Positions 61,441 through 64,000 of a stretch of DNA of 64,000 nt are shown here, piece by piece. The notes under the pieces were generated by a model. The model saw only the letters and a list, made by a program, of their open reading frames with translations. It made no database searches and was not told the DNA's origin. This stretch comes from Syngnathus acus (lineage: Eukaryota > Chordata > Actinopteri > Syngnathiformes > Syngnathidae). Position numbers and translations under genes: made by a program. How positions within the stretch are numbered: position 1 is the first letter of the stretch; each line of letters starts with the position of its first letter. The stretch is from the NCBI RefSeq assembly GCF_901709675.1, contig NC_051107.1:4220001-4284000 (forward strand). The letters are read 5' to 3'.

Positions 61441-64000
61441 AGTCATATTTTATAAACTACTTTACAAAATACTTCTGTCCAAAATTACATTTAACATTGA
61501 AACAAAAACACCTGCTGGTTTGTGCTGATAAAACTTCCCCCCCCCCCCCAAGGGTCTGCGATATCAAAACAATCTGATCGTCTTTTAGTCAATTCCATGA
61601 CGGCGTGATTGCTTTTCTGTGATCTCTCTTCTGATTTTGTTTGAATAAGGCCCAATATTTGGGAAGCAATTGGTCTGAGATCTGTCGCGTCTCCCACTCA
61701 GCAGCGTGTTTGCTTTTTGATTGCCTTTGAATCTATCGAGAGACGGCGCGTTGTTTCTCCGACAACTGAAAAACACAAAGGTTTTTAATTCCTCTCTTAT
61801 CGCCGCCATGTCGCCATTTCATTCACCGTTGTATTGACTTGTGCTCGGAATAAATGAGACTCATTCTCGCTGTTGTGTGACCTTGTGTAAAAGCACACGC
61901 CGAATGGCGTTCTCCCGCGGGACGCCCCCCCCCCTCCGGTGCTTTATAATCATGAACGCCGCTTAATAACACTGGCGCGAAAACAATGAACAATCGTCTA
62001 TTAAAACTGCGAGGGAGAAAAAGGGGGAAACAAATGTCCCCCTGTAACCCCACGTACGAATATGAGCGTCACGTTAGCGTCGCGATTAAGGGCACTTGCC
62101 TCCCTCCGCTTGAGGGAGGCTCATCGCAGCGGGGCAACGTCCTTAAAGGTGGCGGCCATTTTACATACTAAAGACCTTTGGGTGAATGCAGGACACTGAG
62201 GGGAAAACACAACACTGGATATCATCTCAAACTGTTCCGGTGCTGCTGTTTTGGTTCGCAACTGTTTATTATTTGCGAACTATATGATCTAGAAATTAAG
62301 ATAATTAGTCAGGTTTTTTTTTCTCCTCGTGGGAAAAAGGGAGGCTATTTGTCTTAACGGATGACAAACCCGGCGGCTAATTAGGGCACGGAGGGGGACC
62401 GCTATTTGAGGAAATACGGTATTTCACGCTGGCCTACTTCAGCGGCTTCTTCCAAATTTCTACGCGAGAGGAATGTGGAGAGGAACAAACGGCAAACCTG
62501 ACATTAGGCTCGGCGGCGCAAAATAAGAAGGGGATTTATGTTTGCTGCAGTCAGAGCGCCGCGGAGACTTGAGAGGCAGCAGTGCACCTCTTCAAAAATG
62601 CAACCGCAGCTTGAGGCCACCGTGCGGAGACGACAACAAGCGTGACTGATCATGTCGAGCTGCACTGACCTCGGCCTTACAGACGGAGGGAATAAAATGC
62701 CCCCTTTCTCACTCGGGCGACCTTTCAACCGGCAAAGCTGTTTCTCCTCCTCTCGGCGCCGCAAAACACACCAACTTGAATCGTGTAATTGTTTAACATT
62801 GTCTGCTTGTGTGTGTGATTATTTTTTTTGTCTTTGTGTGTCTTTGTGTAGCCAGGAGAACATCCCACGCCCTGAAACCATCGGGAATCTGCGATGGCTC
62901 ATTCCGTAAGACTGCAGTCTGACCCACTTTGTGCAAATGTATTCGGATCAACTCTATTTGATGCGAGAGGTTTTCGAGGTAAGTTTTTGTTCAAATTCTA
63001 CAAAAAAAAAACCAACATTTCGAGATGATTAAAATACCCAAATTCTAAACCTGAAAACCGTCAAATTTTCACCGTTTTCATTTGCTAACTAGGGCAGATC
63101 GCTTGTTATTGCTAGCTCGCCGTTACTAGCTAGCCCTTGCTACTGAGTTTTACGTAGCCATGTGAAGACTTTGAATTGAAAATAATGTGTGACTTTTAGT
63201 TGGGAGAACAAATGACTCAAAAAAAAAAAAACAGGCGAGGCCTTATTAAATCATAACGGAACCACAGGTTAATTGTCCCTTCTGGGATCCAGTAAGAGTA
63301 TTAAACTGTCACAATACAGCAGTAAATGAGCAAAAACAAATTATCGATAGAAAACAAACCAGCCCGATTCAAATGGATCCGTGACATCCAAGTTAATATT
63401 CAGAGGGACACAAGGCTGAGATTTTGTAGCGTTCAACGGAGAAACGGCTCAGTATCCTCGGCGCTGGGAGTGGCCGAGTGCATGGCTCCTTTCACCGCAG
63501 CCCCATCAGCATGCAGGCTGAGGTGTGGCCCAGCGTGCTGATTGAATACAGAGGCTGCCCGCCCCGGCGTTGCCTTTAATCTCCCCCCCTCCCCGTTTAA
63601 CTTGGCCTCTGTGCCGCCGCTCAGCTGGGCCATAAAGACGCACACTTGCTATCTTTCTTTTTGCTTTTCCGTCCATTTTTGTTTGTCCTTGTACCTTGAT
63701 ATGAAATTCTTCCCGGATTTACACCTGTGGCGTCACAAGCGGCTAATTGTCATATCTCAGAGCAATTACGGGGAACTCTTTAGAGGGTCGTGCCAATTTG
63801 CCAGTGCGATGTGTTTTTTTTTATTTTACTAGCCAAAGGGGAACGCTCACGACGGCGTTTAATAAAATCAAGCGGCGGGGTTCCGCGATATGTCGTGCTT
63901 ACTGTTATCTCCGGCAATAAAGAATGCCTTTCTCGTTATATTTGCGCCACTTGTTGCACCGGGAGATTTTTTTTAAAGGTCGCTTGCTCTTCAAGAAGAG

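Larger units (their letters stand above)
56612..64000 (-). other. tafa5: tafa5 intron 1 (partial)
   Basis: Sequence upstream of exon 2 to the window edge. I looked on the minus strand for a signal-peptide exon ending one base into a codon and saw none, so exon 1 probably lies beyond the right edge. No other gene is recognised. Candidate regulatory content: CpG-richer patches around 57.9-58.2 kb, and AT-rich segments with TAATTA cores. Simple repeats are listed separately. Confidence 0.75.

Overview
The window is vertebrate genomic DNA, most likely a teleost fish. The evidence is a compact gene with GT-AG introns, two miniature inverted-repeat element families of the 'CGGACTATAAG(G/T)CGCAC' type that I know from fish genomes, fish-type LINE reverse-transcriptase scraps, and many simple repeats. 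I cannot name the species. There is no bacterial, plasmid or viral gene organisation.

Only one protein-coding gene can be supported: tafa5 (fam19a5), on the minus strand, encoding a small secreted, cysteine-rich, chemokine-like neural protein. Three coding exons are visible. They run right to left: exon 2 (56462-56611, start of the mature domain), exon 3 (42200-42327, second half of the domain) and a terminal exon whose coding part is only 9 nt (34981-34989, Val-Ser-stop). The terminal exon is followed by about 870 nt of 3' UTR ending near 34.11 kb at two AATAAA signals. All junctions have GT/AG sites and the reading phase is consistent across them. The signal-peptide exon 1 was not found and should lie to the right of the window. 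The 3' UTR holds a block that I recall from human TAFA5, containing an 8-mer match for miR-9-5p, and it also holds a (CA)78 microsatellite and a C17 tract.

Layout: 1-34.1 kb is 3' intergenic sequence without a convincing gene. It contains one MITE (2885-3282), a Rex1-like LINE scrap (23.93-24.06 kb), a tRNA-derived SINE scrap (26.35 kb), a dispersed repeat seen twice (5.65 and 22.5 kb), CTCF-like motifs (12.1-13.1 kb), and a CpG-rich stretch (25.6-29.2 kb). Many TAATTA-rich segments could be conserved regulatory elements, but that needs cross-species alignment. 34.1-34.99 kb is the tafa5 terminal exon. 34.99-42.2 kb is intron 3, with an L2-like LINE fragment. 42.33-56.46 kb is intron 2, with a second MITE, telomere-like repeats, a 120-bp-period duplication and microsatellites. 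56.6-64 kb is part of intron 1.

I found no previously undescribed multi-gene system. The most interesting signals are the tiny terminal coding exon, the candidate miR-9 site in the 3' UTR, the possible intronic polyadenylation after exon 3, and the paired MITE families.
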